A stretch of DNA of 64,000 nt from Sindora glabra (taxonomy: Eukaryota; Streptophyta; Magnoliopsida; Fabales; Fabaceae), in the NCBI GenBank assembly GCA_020226215.1, contig CM035229.1, positions 87,747,343 through 87,811,342 on the forward strand. Direction: 5' to 3'. The translations under genes were made by a program, and so were the position numbers. Below, piece by piece: positions 1 through 13,900 of this stretch; the stretch's first letter is position 1; each line of letters opens with the position of its first letter. The notes beneath the pieces were generated by a model. The model was not told the DNA's origin, made no database searches, and saw only the letters and a program-made list of their open reading frames with translations.

Positions 1-3000
1 TCACCTTAAAGTGCTAGTTCTCTCCAGGAATTGTATTACATCTATAATTTTCTTTCTTATTTATTTACTCATCATTACTTAGAAAGAGAAATTATAAATA
101 TTTTATCTTTAACTATTTCTTCCTAAAAATTACCTATTCTAACATAGAATCATATTACTAAAATAATTTGAATTCATGAATTTTTCCTATTTTTCCCTAG
201 AATTAATTTAAGAAATCAAATTCGAGTAAGTTTATATGGGTTCTTAAATCAAGTTCATACAAATGAAAAGATTAAGATTTTATACTTTAGAATAGCTTAC
301 CTTAATTCCTAGATCTTACCAATGATAATAATGAATTAAATCACTAGGGAGGTGAAGTTGCCAATCTTTTGCATTCTAGTTGCTTTTAACTATAATCTTA
401 TGACACATCCACATTGCCAGTAATAATAACTTGTCAAAAATGGAGTGTCTATGCTTGGCGACATCATGACAATAAAAAGAAGTAACAAAAATGATGGAAA
501 AAAGAGGAAAAATTTCATATATAGAAATAGCACAGAACCAAAGACTTAAAAAAGAGAAAACAATGGAAAGGTTAATAGTATTAAGTGAGGTATAGGTTTT
601 ATTTAAGTATTTTTTCTTATATCTTAAGCTAGCCTTGATAACAAATCTCCACCATTTATGTGTTTGACTTTTTAAAAGAGGATTAAGGGAAAAGATTTAG
701 TGTGGTAAGATGTAGAGTATAGTAGTTGGAAAATAAGAGCATATGTTACAAAACAATAAAACACCACTATATCTTAGTGGTAAGCTCAAAGGGTTTTTGA
801 AAATATTTATTCTTTATAGGAACTATGGAAAATAAAACAAGCAATAAAAGAAAAATTGGATTATGCAACAGTACCACATTGACAACAACAAAGACAAAAA
901 AAAAAGTAGAATTAGAGCTTTTAAAACTTTTTTATCAGAAACATCTCAAATGATGTCATATGTGGTTCATTAATGAAAGATTCAGCTCTAGCAGTAAAAC
1001 TAAATGCAAAAAATAAGGTAATAAATCATAAAAATAATAATAGACTTATTCATTAAAACATATAAATAGCAAATAATGAATAAACCATAAGCAACCATAA
1101 ACAAAGATAGAATAAATTATCAAGAGAACATAAGAAATAGAAATATGAAGTTACAAAAATGTATTATAACATACACATACATTTGATACTATAATTGGAA
1201 ATTGAGAAAATTTTTAATGAAAAATGAAAGAAGTATAAAACTAAAAAAATAAAATAAATGGTGTATTTAACTTACTAGGAACGCTTAAAACTAACCTTAG
1301 CTTTTGTAAGGTAAAGAATTAAAACAAAAGAAACTTTTAAATTTCTGATCAACTAAATAGAAGAAAAGAAAATAGTAAAATGAAGTTGAATAAAGTAAGC
1401 AAAAACATAAAATAGACTTTAAGATATAACCTCTTAGGCATTATCTATTAGAAGAAGCATGAGACAACTGAACAATCCAAAAGGTTTCCTTTTAAAGTAT
1501 AAGTAACCAATCTTCAAACAACCTAAAAATGAAAAGGTTTTAAATAACATAAAAAGTAATTATACGTAAATATTTTAATGTGTCTACTTTTGCAAAAACT
1601 ATATTAGGAAAAAGGATGAATGATTCAAGTTAGTACTTATGTAAACATTATCTATGAATACAAAAGTTAAAAGTAATGAGAAAAACTTGCAAATGTGTAA
1701 AAAATAGCAAGAAAGACTTTTAGACCAATACTTTACAGAGCATAAAAGACCATTAAAATTATGAAATTCAAGGTTTGCAATTCAATGTTTGAAAAAATTA
1801 ATATCCTGTATTAATATATTAAAACCAAATGAAATCATTTTTAAAAGCAAAAGTAATGTCCATTAAAAGCTCAAAATTAAACTGCAAATATAAGTTCTTA
1901 GAAAGCATTGGATGAATGAATTGAAGCAAAACTTTGTGAAAAGGAAACTTTAAAGGTAGAAGAAAATTGAATAACTTCCAATTGAAAATTTATGATAATT
2001 TAAATAACAAATTAAATTGAAATTACAAGTAAAGAAGATTAATTTTGATATTTTAATTTACTTTATACATAGTTAGAATCAGTTTATGATTAGGGAAATT
2101 ATGTGGCAACATAACGTATTAATAACAAAAAGCAAATAGAACATTATCAACCATTACTTTAATTCATTCTTTACATTTGCAATATATGGATGAATATGCA
2201 ACATCGAATGGATACTTGTTTAGTTGAAAATAATATAATCAAAAGAAAATTGCATATGTATTAAGATAAAAGATTGTTCAAGATACCGATCAAGCCCAAT
2301 ACACATAAACTTTATGTTGATGGAAAAATATTTATATTACTAATAAAAAATTTGTTAGGACATAAGTGAGTTTAGAAGATGAAAAATAAGATTATATTAA
2401 TAACAATATCAAAAGTCTAGTGCAAAACTAAATTAAATGTAAAAAGCAAAAATCATGCTCCTTTGAATCATTAAGGAGTTCTTAACCTAACCCAAAAAGG
2501 GTCTAACCAATACCAATGGTTCGCAAATAAAGGATTAAAAACATTAAATAGATAAAAAAAACTTTATATCTATCTTTTACAACCAAAGAGACAAACACTA
2601 GACGATTTACATGATTAATAGAAAATAAAAACCTATTATGAAAGAAATTATAATAAATTAATTTAATTGAATGTGAATAAGGAAAATGGTGAAAGATTTA
2701 ATACTTCCTTAACCAAAGGTGGTTTGGTAAAAGATGAAGCTTTTTCCTTAACAACCGAACATTCATCATCTTTTATATGCATAATTGAATTAATAAAATT
2801 ATATTATTATTAAAAAAAAATCTGATTAAGTTAAGAAATAACACATCTAACTAAAAGATCATCTCTTTTCTTCCTTGTTAAATCCAAAAATTGGACTAGA
2901 CATTTAAAGAGTAAAGTAGTTTTTCCAAACATTATTAATATAATACATTGAGATATAAACTTTGAAAGATAACTACTTGTTTAGAAGAGATTTTATAATC

Positions 3001-5308
3001 TCCTTGCAAAATTACATAATCTAGCATCATGCTACATATAAAAAAAGACAATTAATATTTAAAAATGTTAGAAACTTAAATTGTAAATACTTATAATAAG
3101 GTTTTTCTTTTTGAAGACTTCAAAAAGATTAAAAGAAAATAGTACATTAAAAAGCCTTTCTTTTATATCTTTTATAGTGATTTGAGCAAGGTTTTGAATA
3201 TCATTATTAAGGATTAACATAGTAAGAATTTTTTTATAGTAAGCAATAACTGTATGAGTAACATATCTAGACAAAAATATAACAATTTAGCCTTCATTGA
3301 ATTTAAATGTATTTTACTTTAAAAAAGTTAAAAAAAATAGAGAAAAATAATTAATTCTTCACTGAGGTATAAATTTAATTAAATGTGTATGATAATGATT
3401 GCAAATTTAACAATCAACATACTTAACCTTACACTTGAACTACCCATACAATTCATAGAATTAAGGAATATTATTATAAACCTCGTGGACTTAATAATTC
3501 AACAAATATAAGGTTATAAAAATAAGAAAAATAAAAGTCAATAGTAGGTTCAAGAAACAATTACAAATCATACAATCAGAGAAGGAAAAAAATAACAAAC
3601 CACATGTGCAATAACTATTAATAAAATTTTTAGGAAAAAACCTCATAAATAAATTCTTTTGAAATGGTTGGAATATAATATTTAGTGAGGAGTACATAAT
3701 AATCCTAAAAATATAAAAAAATATATTACTCTTATGATTCAATAATTATATAGCAAATATTAAGATAAATAATATTTAAAAAAATAAGTCCACTAATTAT
3801 GCAACTTGTCCATAAGTCAAGCAGATGGATTAAGTATCACTCTAGAAACAATTCTAGCTCGTGTAAGCTAAACAGAAGCTGAAAAAATTAATAGAAAAAT
3901 TAAAAATGCAATAAAGTGATTTAAATAATTAAATACTTACATACTAAAATTTTGATGCAATCAAATTGGATAATCATTGAATTTTCATCATGACTACTAA
4001 ATTTCATATGATTTTGAGACAACATCAATTTAAAAATTGCATAACATGCATTTCAATGTAAAATACTTGCAAGATATGATAATGATATCAATTAATAAAA
4101 AATAAATTGAAAATATTTTAAAATACTAATACAATATCTTTAAAGGTAACTTTGATAACCTAAATGGGTCTACCCTAAATAACAATACTTTGTATAACCA
4201 ACAATTGCTTCCCAAATTACATTTTCAAATTCAAAGAACAAAATGTAAAGAAAATAAATTCAAAGTCATTAACAAATAAAATTAAAATTAAGAAAACAAC
4301 AATTGGTCAAATAAATATTAAATTAATTAAAAAAATAAAATCTTACTAACCAGTTAATGAATAAGAACATGGCTATGCAAAATCCCCCCAAAAAAAGGTA
4401 TACACTCAAAATCATTGTAGGGAATACTACTATTGAAGCATGTTATTTCTATTCTCTTTGTGAATGATTCAAAACTCATGATTAGTAGCTCTTGTACAAC
4501 CTAAATTCTCAATGACTTTAAAATTTTCAATGTGATAATATTGACATTCAATTAAAGTATAATCAAAATAATAAATCAAATGACTATTAATAGTTGCTTG
4601 CATTTTGTTCCACTAGAATACAACAATAAATATTACAACATTATAGCAATGTCATTGCAACTAAAATATAACTAAAAAACTACCAATTCTATGATTTTAA
4701 ATTTGTTAATATAATAGAATAATCTAGTAGATAATCCATATTACAATCTATAATAGCAAAATAATAATAATGTAAATTGAAAGCTAAATCATTCATGTGT
4801 TATATTTTATATATAATTTTTACGAACATTAAGTGCAAAAGAAAGAGTATGATAAATACAGATGAAGATAGAATTACTAAGAATGAAAAATATAACACAT
4901 TTAATTTAAAAATGAACTAGTTAATTCATTTCATTGTAGATGAAACCATGGAAAACCTTTTGCATTATCTTTTAAAAAAAACACATTAAAAAGAATCATA
5001 TACTAAACAAATCAAAAAATTAGGATAGTTAAAAAAATAGAAAACATAAGACAATAGGATAACTTCAAGAGAAAGGCATTAGACAATAGAATAGTCCAAA
5101 AGGTACTTCCATGCAAATGGTTAATAAAAATATAAGAGGAAAAACTATTATTAGTGTATCATTTTGAAGCACAAACCAAATATATTAGCATATACACTAG
5201 TAAATATTTTAGAAGTTTTCATTGAGTGAAGTCTTGAAAACAGAAACTTCACCATCAAACTTTTCTGAGAATAAAACTTTTTAACAAAGATAGGGACAAT
5301 ACTAGTCT

Positions 5309-5977
5309 AACTCTTTTTAGAATACAAGTTTTTAAAATAATTTTTTTGATATTAAAACTCAATTCAAAGTGTTTCCAAAACAAAACTTGTGAAAAAATGC
5401 TACCTTTTAAGAATAAATTTGTCAATAGTACAATATTAATAAAATAAATTTATTAAAGTAACGATTTTCAAAAGATAAAGTTAAACTTCAAATATATTTA
5501 TTTTAAAAAATAAAAAGTAAGGTTGCATTAACGATAAAAAAGAAAAAGAATAATGACATATATTTGATGCCTACAAAATCTTTAAAAATGCAAGAAACAC
5601 TCAATGAAAATTTATAAAATTATATAGACAAACTCAATGCAAGAAACTCTTTTTAGAATACAAGTTTTCAAAATAATATTTTTTGCTATTAAAACTCAAT
5701 TCAAAGTATTTCTAAAACAAAACTTGTGAAAAAATGCTACCTTTTAAGAATAAATTTGTCAATAGTACAATGTTAATAAAATAAATTTATCAAAATAAAG
5801 GTTTTCAAAAGATAAAGTTAAACTTCAAATATATTTATTTTAAAAAATAAAAAAGTAAGGTTGCATTAACGATGAAAAAGAAAAAGAATAATGACATATA
5901 TTTGATGTCTATAAAATCTTCAAAAATGCAAGAAACACTCAATGAAAATGTATAAAATTAAATAGACGGACTCAATG
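5309..5977. repeat. Tandem duplication, two units of 336 bp
   Basis: The segment starting with 'ctctttttagaatacaag' at 5,311 recurs at 5,647, and the two copies stay alignable to about 5,977 with only scattered substitutions and small indels. The period is 336 bp. The copies are close enough to suggest a fairly recent duplication within otherwise degenerate repeats. A partial further relative of the unit start is visible near 6,617. No coding capacity is seen in either copy. Confidence 0.85.
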
Positions 5978-7955
5978 AAGAATAGAAAAGAACATGATTT
6001 TTACCTTTAACTTTATAATAAAACATATGTATAATGAAAATGTCAAAAAATTTTAAAAGATTAAGTAATGATAAAAATAAAGAAGATATAAAACATCACT
6101 ATCATAAAGAGAACAGATAAATTATGAAGATAAAATTAAACACAACATATAAGAAATGCGTTACCTCAAAAGAACTAAAAACCTAACACTATTTAAAGAT
6201 GATTTTCCAAATCTTAATAGAAAAGAATGACCTTTCAAATAGTATGAAATAAAACAAATAGACAAAGAAGAACAAAGGTTTGAGAAAGAAGTTTAGATCA
6301 ACATATCAACTTTTTCAAACAAATTCATCATCTTTAAACCTATTATAAGAATTCAAGTTTTAAATTATAAAGGCAACACCAAACACACCATGTAAGAAAC
6401 AAGTTGCCTCTAAAGAACTAAAAACATAACCCTATTTACAACAGACTTTCCACACCTTGGCAAAGACAAACAAAAAATAACAGCCTCTCAAATAGTATGA
6501 AATAAAATAAACAAATAAAAATTTAATGGGGTTTGCGAAGGAAATTCAAATTCATAAGCACTAATGTAAAAGTTATCAGCAAGTTAACTCTAAAAAATAA
6601 ATGCATCCTTTTCAAATCCTTTTTAGAATAAAAGTTTTCAATGAATATTGTGTATTTACAAATTTATTATTCTTTTAAGAATGACTTAATGTAGAAATGT
6701 AAAAAGATGAATTTTAAAAAGGAATTAATGAAAACCATGGTAGAAAATAATCAATACATAAAAATCATGAATTAAAAGACAAAAGAAACAATAGCTATGT
6801 ATGATAAAAATGACATAATAAAAGAAAATTTTAGAAGATGAAATCATCAAAACAACAAAAAAAACATATAAAAAATCAAGAACTATAAGAGAAGAGAAAA
6901 ACCATGAAAATAACATTAAATAAATAATAAAAAGAATATGTTGTCTCAAAAAAGAAGAAAAGTGAATGCAACTTCAAATAAAACTTCCATAGTTAAAGAA
7001 AAAAAAGGGAAATGACCATTTAGAGAAAATGAAATAAAAAATAAATAGGCAAAGAAAAAAACTTAAAGCATTTTAAATACACTAATTTTAAAGATATCAA
7101 TATGTAATAATGAGAAAACTTAGAAATGACAAATCACCACCATATAAATAAATTACAATCATTATAAGGGCTTACTCCATAAAAAAGCCATATTTTTACA
7201 TGTAATTAGGCTTTTCTATAGAAAGATAATCACAAATAACACCAAACAATGCAAGCATAAGGACTATATCAAGCACTGACATAAGGTTTCAAAAGATCAA
7301 TAAGCAAAAAAGATGTTAATAAACTTAAGGCATAGTCAAACTTTGAAAAGTAAATATACAAAATTGAGATATAAAATCAGAGCATTAGAAAATTTAATCA
7401 GAACTAAGAAGCAAAATGACAAAAATTGCAAAATTTCAAACATCAATATTTACAAAAAAAAATCATAATACATAAAGAAGGCTAAGAAAATAGCTTAAAA
7501 TATGTTTAATCCATTAAATAGCTAAAAACACAATAAATTAAGGAGAAAATCTATAGGAATTATATAACCATTCAATTTATAAATCACAACATCTCAACAA
7601 AGCCAAATCGAAGTAGATTCAATGTATAAGTTAAAGAAAACAAAATATTGTGACTAAAAAAAATAAGTAATGAGCTAATTTAAAGCCCTAGCACAGATTT
7701 ATTCACTTTAAGAGTTATTATTTAAGTGAAATGTTATAACTCATAATATATTTAATAAAGAAGAGATTTTTATTATTATATTTACTAATATTTACTCAAA
7801 AATATATTAATTACTTATTTTTAAGAGTAATTAAAAATTATATTATTATTAATATTAACATAACTCAAAATAATACTTATAAAAATTATAGATAATTCAT
7901 GTGTTCGCATGGCAAAAAGCTAGATATAATCTTTATTCCATGCAAAATGATGAAT

Positions 7956-7956
7956 C

Positions 7957-7990
<34 letters not shown>
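7956..7990. repeat. (AT)n(TG)n microsatellite
   Basis: A short AT run passes directly into about 13 uninterrupted TG units. It is a compound dinucleotide microsatellite in intergenic DNA. Confidence 0.95.
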
Positions 7991-10011
7991 ATTGCAATCT
8001 CTCTTAACTTATTAACATTTCATTGAAATACTTTTAAATCATACTTCAAATATAATATGGAGTTAAACATAATTAGAATACCTTTACTAACAAATTAGAA
8101 AAGTATGTGCTTTTTATCATGCATTTAAAAAATATGTGGTATTGAAATAAGGGATAAATAGACCAACCATATGCCAACACATGACGAAGGATACATATGG
8201 ATAATTTTAAGAAATTTTACAGTTACCTCAATTCAATGAAAAATAAATACTACTATGAATAACAAATCTTGTAAATCAGCTAATGGCACATAATATAAAA
8301 ATAAACATTACTTTTGTTAAGGTATGATTTGTCATTCAAAATATTTAATTAATTATAATAAAACTAAATTATTCAAATATTTGAAATAATTTAATTCAAA
8401 TTCTAATTAGATCCTTTCTAATTTCACACTTTTAAATTATTATTATTTTTAATTAGATATTTTATATCATTTTTCTTGACAAATTTGTCAATAATCCGAG
8501 ACACATGAACAGGAATTAATTAATAATCTATGAAAATTAAGAGATACAAGAATTCAAATTTCCTTTTAAATATAACAAAATAGTTCATAAAATGTCATTA
8601 TTTTTTGTATTCCATCCACCAATTAAAACATAAATCAAAATGGTAGTTGATCTTTTTATCAACAATCATTAAGTTGCATTAACACAATACTATTCACATG
8701 GGCTAGTTCATAACTAAATTTAATAAAAAAATATAAAAATCAAATTAAAAATAAAATAAAAAGTATAAGGAGTTAGTGATTCATCTAACTTTCTAATAGT
8801 CTTCTTATGTATATTATAATTAATGATTAATAAACTTAAGTTTGCATATTAAATTTTGAGTTTCGGAGTTTGGTTAGGTGAAAGTAGAAATGTAAATAAA
8901 TTAAATTAAGATGAACATCTACATACTTAAATTTAAGTTCTTTCAAAATAAACAAGTTTGAATTTGAGCTCAAATTTAAAGGTTCATTTGACTATAAATT
9001 CCTAGAATTCATTTTGTTTCATTTAAAAAAATAATTACATTTTATTTCTAAATGAATTCTTTTGTTTGAGATACATTATATAAAATGTGATTTTATTTTA
9101 TTTTAAAATAATTTTCTCTATTTGGAAGTTTAATTAAAATATGTGAAATTCATTTCAAATATTTATATTTATCATTTTATCCTTAATTTAGTATTTTTTT
9201 TCTATATAGATATTGGTATAATTTGCCGTGGTTAGCAATACTAAAAATTGCAAACCATATATATTTTAGAAAGAAGATAAGAATGATGGTGAAGAGGTAA
9301 AAGCACAAGATGGCATGAGATTTAAGGTGGAAGATAAATAGGTAGGCTATAAATAAATGAAATGGTTAAGGTAAACTTATGTAACAAAAATTTTGCATTT
9401 CAAACAAAATAAAATCCTACAAAATCTTGAGTAATTTAGTGGGATCTTAAAATAGCAAGAATGTAAATAAAATACTATTTAAAAATAAAACAAAATCTAA
9501 TAAGATTGAAGTTCAATCATAATTTTTTTAGTGAAATTCATTTAAGAATAAAATGAATATTAGTTTTTAAATGTACTAAATAAGGAATAAAAAAAATTTT
9601 AAATCATGTTGAAGCCTAACTTAAATATAAACTTAAAATAAATTTATACAAGTTTAAAAAAACAATATATTATTTGATCCAAATTTGTCCTTAACATATC
9701 ATCTTTTAAATCAATCAAATTTTCTTTTGGCTTGTAAACACATAATTGGATTCAAGAATGGGCCAACTTTGCAATTAGTGAAAAATGCAATGCTCATCAT
9801 AATTTATATGTTAGTATAACTATGCAAGCATATTCTCAACTAATACCTAGCAATCAATGGACACGATTCTTTCCTACTCATCTCATTCCTAGGCGTAGAA
9901 AAGGTTAAGTCGCTTAATCTTTCGGCATCACACTTCCTATTTATTAAGCCCTAAAAAGGTAATATCAATGAGAATTGAATTTCAAGACGAAGGAACTCTA
10001 AAACAAAGGCC

Positions 10012-10585
10012 TTATTTGGCAATTGTTTAATAATTGTAATGGTTGGTTGATTTAACTAATTGTTAGTCAACAGCTATTATATTAATTAATTTAATCAATT
10101 GATTATATTAGTTATTTGAATAAAAATATTTAATAAAATTAACTATTTATAATTAGTTATTTATATATAAAATGATAAATTAGGATATGAAATGAACATA
10201 TTTTATGAGTTTTTTTAGTTTAATATTTTAGATTCTATATATTTTTTAGTAAATTAAATTTTCTTATAAATAATATATCATTATAAATTATTATATATTA
10301 AATATTTTTTTAAAATTAAATTAATATAATTTTTATGGCTATTAATTCATTCGAGAAATCAATAATTATAAGTATTTAACTTTTATGAAAAAATAATATG
10401 ATAATTTTTTATAGGAAGGATAAAGTGAAAAAATAAAAATTAATTAGATGTAATATAATTATTTTATGAAATAGTTAAGGTAATATAGTCATTTTATAAA
10501 ACAATGTTTCAAAATGCTGCCTCGTTAAGCATTTTGAAATCAACTTATTTAGGAATAATTAATCAATTAATTATCAAATAGTAAA
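10012..10585. mobile_element. MITE-like AT-rich element, copy 1
   Basis: The left edge reads 'cttatttggcaattgttt' and the right edge contains 'aattatcaaatag', an imperfect inverted pair. The interior, about 10,075-10,330, aligns closely with 39,775-40,035 elsewhere in the window, including a shared phrase around 'atcaattgattatatta'. Two copies with matching ends and no coding capacity fit a non-autonomous DNA transposon. Edges are approximate and I could not define a target-site duplication. It lies about 0.4 kb upstream of the methyltransferase start codon. Confidence 0.6.
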
Positions 10586-10917
10586 ATTAAATAGTTTATT
10601 GGGGCAAATTAACTAGTTCATTTGGTCAAAGCAGTCAAAAGGCACTTAATAAATCATTTGTTAAATACTTTAAAAATTTAAAACTTCATATTTTTAGGAT
10701 TATTCATGTTAATTTTTTATATTAAAAGATAACCAAAGAAAAAAACAACACAAAATATGTTTGTATGTAGTTAATGTTTTATTTAAGAGGAAAAATATCA
10801 GAAGGCCTTCCTCACTTAGTTAATGTTTTTTAGCGAAAAAAAAAAATGAATAGAAAAAAAGACAAAAGTTAAATCAGTGAAGGAGCAGTCGCCTCCGTCG
10901 ACGCTAAAACCACACAA

Positions 10918-10926
10918 AAACCCTAG
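10918..10926 (+). promoter_or_regulatory. telo-box-like AAACCCTAG motif
   Basis: The motif AAACCCTAG lies 30 bases before the ATG of the arginine methyltransferase gene, probably in the 5' untranslated region. Telo-boxes are common near the starts of plant housekeeping and translation-related genes. The match is exact, but a function here is inferred. Confidence 0.5.
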
Positions 10927-10955
10927 CTTGTTTTCCTTATATTTTCTTTAATTCA

Positions 10956-13900
10956 ATGAGTCGCCAAAAGAACAGCATCAATAATCAGGGCTCTGGCGCC
11001 GCTTACAGCAGCATAATGCATCAACACCATCGCTTCGAAGACGCAGATGAAGTTATTGAGGATGCTGCTGAGAGCTCCAACCTCGATGAGTCTCCGTGCG
11101 ATGCTGACGCCAAGGAGCCTGCCATGTCATTTATTGATGCCGATGATAAAACCAGCGCCGATTATTACTTCGATTCCTACGCTCACTTTGGTAATTTCTT
11201 CCTTGCTTCGCTCCTTTGTTCCTTTTATGGCTTCTGGGAAATGAGTTGTTATCTTCTTATTTGGGAATAAAGGCTTGGTCTGCTAATTCAGACTTCAAGT
11301 TGAAATTCGTAACCTTTGATTTTTTTCTCTCATTGAAATCTGAATGTCGATTGTCGGCTTTCATGCTTTTTGTATTAATTTCTCAGTTGGTCATGGAAAG
11401 AACTGATAATTGAACAAGAATTAGCAAGCTATTGGTACTTATCCTTTTTGCTGTTGATATTGTTTGTGGAAAGTTTGGAGCTTTTTCAGCTGTGGTTCGT
11501 ATTAATTCAGTTGAATACAGTTGTTGCCTGCAGTTAGTTCTGATGTAGTTTCTTTTTTTTTCCTTTTTAAGCAACGTAATGGACTTGCTGCTTCTTTTCG
11601 TGAGTAATGGTCTGCTTTTACCCTGATGTCTGAGTCGCTATTCATATTTCTCATATCTTTGTGTGCATTGTTTATATTGCCCTTCTTAATGTGTACTCTT
11701 TGCCAACCTCACTCTGTGTGCTCGTGTGTATGCAGGGATTCATGAAGTAAGTGTGTTCAACTGGGATGCTGGTTGGTGCTGACAATATTATTTTTAACAT
11801 ATTGACATCTGCATAGGGTTGTTGGGTTATGGAAAAGAAAAATAAACAGCCTTTTGTGACAAAATGTCTTCTCATTGCTGATATTGGGTTTTAAAGAAAG
11901 AATGTATAAGAAAATCATGACCTGTCTTAAATTTTAGAGAACCTTTGGAGCCATGGTCTCAGTTTTCTATTATCTTTTTAGCTACTTCATGTAGAAAAGG
12001 TATTTTGTCTCACCATCTTTACATTATAGGAAATGTTGAAGGACACCGTACGAACAAAGACATATCAAAATGTCATTTATCAGAATAAATTCTTATTCAA
12101 AAATAAAGTTGTTCTAGATGTGGGTGCTGGCACTGGAATTTTATCCCTATTTTGTGCCAAAGCAGGGGCAAAGCATGTCTATGCGGTAAATGTCAAATTT
12201 GCTCTTATCCTTTCAGTACTTTTCATAATAACGTTTTTTCAAGAGTATACTGCACCATACTTTGGTGTGTGCCCATTTTAATTACAGAGTTTGTAATATT
12301 ACCTCTTCAGGTTGAGTGCTCCCATATGGCTGATATGGCGAAGGAGATCGTTGAAGCTAATGGGTATTCTAATGGTAATGCCATTTAGATTGTGTTTGAT
12401 CCTTTTCCAATTTGTTTCAATTTGAAGGTGAATCTATCCAAAAGGTTCTTGCTGTAATTTCTTTTATGTTGTTGTTGTTGTTGTTATGTTGTATTTTTTT
12501 TTTTCTCTTCTTCCAGTTATAACAGTTCTAAAGGGAAAGATTGAAGAAATTGAGCTTCCAGTTGCTAAAGTTGATATAATCATCTCAGAATGGATGGGAT
12601 ACTTCTTATTGTTTGAGAATATGTTGAATACTGTTCTCCATGCACGTGACAAATGGCTTGTGAGTTATGCCGTTCCTTCTGTTGTTGTCAATTAGGTGAT
12701 TCATTATTGTTCATTGAATACCCAAGAATGAGGTGATTTCTTGTTGCAGCTGGCCAGGTGCAAATACCCATATTACTTGAGCCAAATGTATTTTAACTAG
12801 CAATTTTCTGAGATAATTTATTTTTATCTTGGCATGGTTGTTTCTTGTTATTATATACTCAGCTTTCAATGTGAGTCCAGAAAACATAGTTCCTTCTAGA
12901 AAGCTGTAGGGTTATAGCTGCTTTTAAAAAGGTTTGATAACAATTTAATATACCTTATTTTTGCAAATTAAAAAAGGATTAAAAAAAAGGGGGAAAAAAA
13001 CTTATATCATTTCACAAGGGTGCAACTGTTGAGGATGATTATGAATTTTTTTTGGTTACCTTCTTTTGGTCAGGTGGATGACGGTGTTGTGCTACCAGAT
13101 AAAGCATCTCTTCATCTCACTGCCATTGAAGATGCAGATTATAAAGAAGATAAAATTGAGTGTGAGCTATTGATCTCTGGCTGATATACACCTGAATGGT
13201 TTAATTTATTATAACATATTTGTACAAAATAAAAAATTGGGTAAATTATTCTTACCTCCCTTGAGATTTGGGCTAATATGCTTCCTTCCCTCTGTTTTTA
13301 AGAAATGCACTAAACCTTCCTTTTCAATCCCGCCATAAGATGCTATTTTGTCATAGAGATAAATTGTCTATAGTGCCCTTGTCAGACTTGACTTGAGAAG
13401 TCTCATTTACTCTCCATCATCCTAAAGCCGAGCCTTCCAGTTTTCTGCTCTCTTCTTTCTCCTGTTCCAAAAACAAAGCACAGCCCCTTTTCCATCCTCT
13501 TATTTTCTTCTTCCATTTCAGTCATTTCATTTGTCTTCTTAGATGAAGTGAGGCAATCTCTCTGAGTTTCAAGAAGTTGGTGGAGACACTTCAAACCATC
13601 AATTCTCCCTTTTATGTGCCTGGCTGGTGCAAGTTTGAGACCCCCTCCATTATCTTAATGGAATTTGAATCTTTTGTGAATGGGTTCGCATCTGAATCAA
13701 AGAAATTTGTACTGGTTATGATTAAAGAGACTGACTCAAAGGAAATGGAAAAAAGTAGAAAAACCGGAGAACGTAAAAGAAGGGGATTTTTGGTATAGAG
13801 AACCAGAGATCCTCACTGCTAGAGAGGTGGGTTTAGAGAAAGTGGGGCTAGATTTACAGGGACGATGATGATGAATGACTGAAGATTGTGTTTATGTGGT

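Larger units (their letters stand above)
1..9980. other. AT-rich intergenic region without recognisable genes
   Basis: No open reading frame here has family features, and the short frames are AT-rich chance frames. The DNA is strongly AT-rich and A-biased on the plus strand over about 0.5-7.7 kb. Several segments recur in degenerate form: a phrase ending in 'aaaaggt' near 1,470 recurs near 5,095, and phrases around 6,173-6,260 recur around 6,418-6,510. This suggests an old, internally repetitive transposon or satellite-like domain. I see no transposase, reverse transcriptase or long terminal repeat. The part from 8.0 to 9.98 kb is ordinary AT-rich DNA and could hold distal upstream sequence of the arginine methyltransferase gene. 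Confidence 0.7.

Noticed and set aside
5309..5977. Tandem repeat as paired terminal repeats of a retroelement
   Set aside because: The units are directly adjacent with no internal region, and there is no primer-binding site, polypurine tract or coding sequence.
13577..13798. 73-aa frame inside the PRMT intron element as a gene
   Set aside because: There are short open frames on both strands with no recognisable domain, flanked by inverted repeats; kept only as possible captured DNA.
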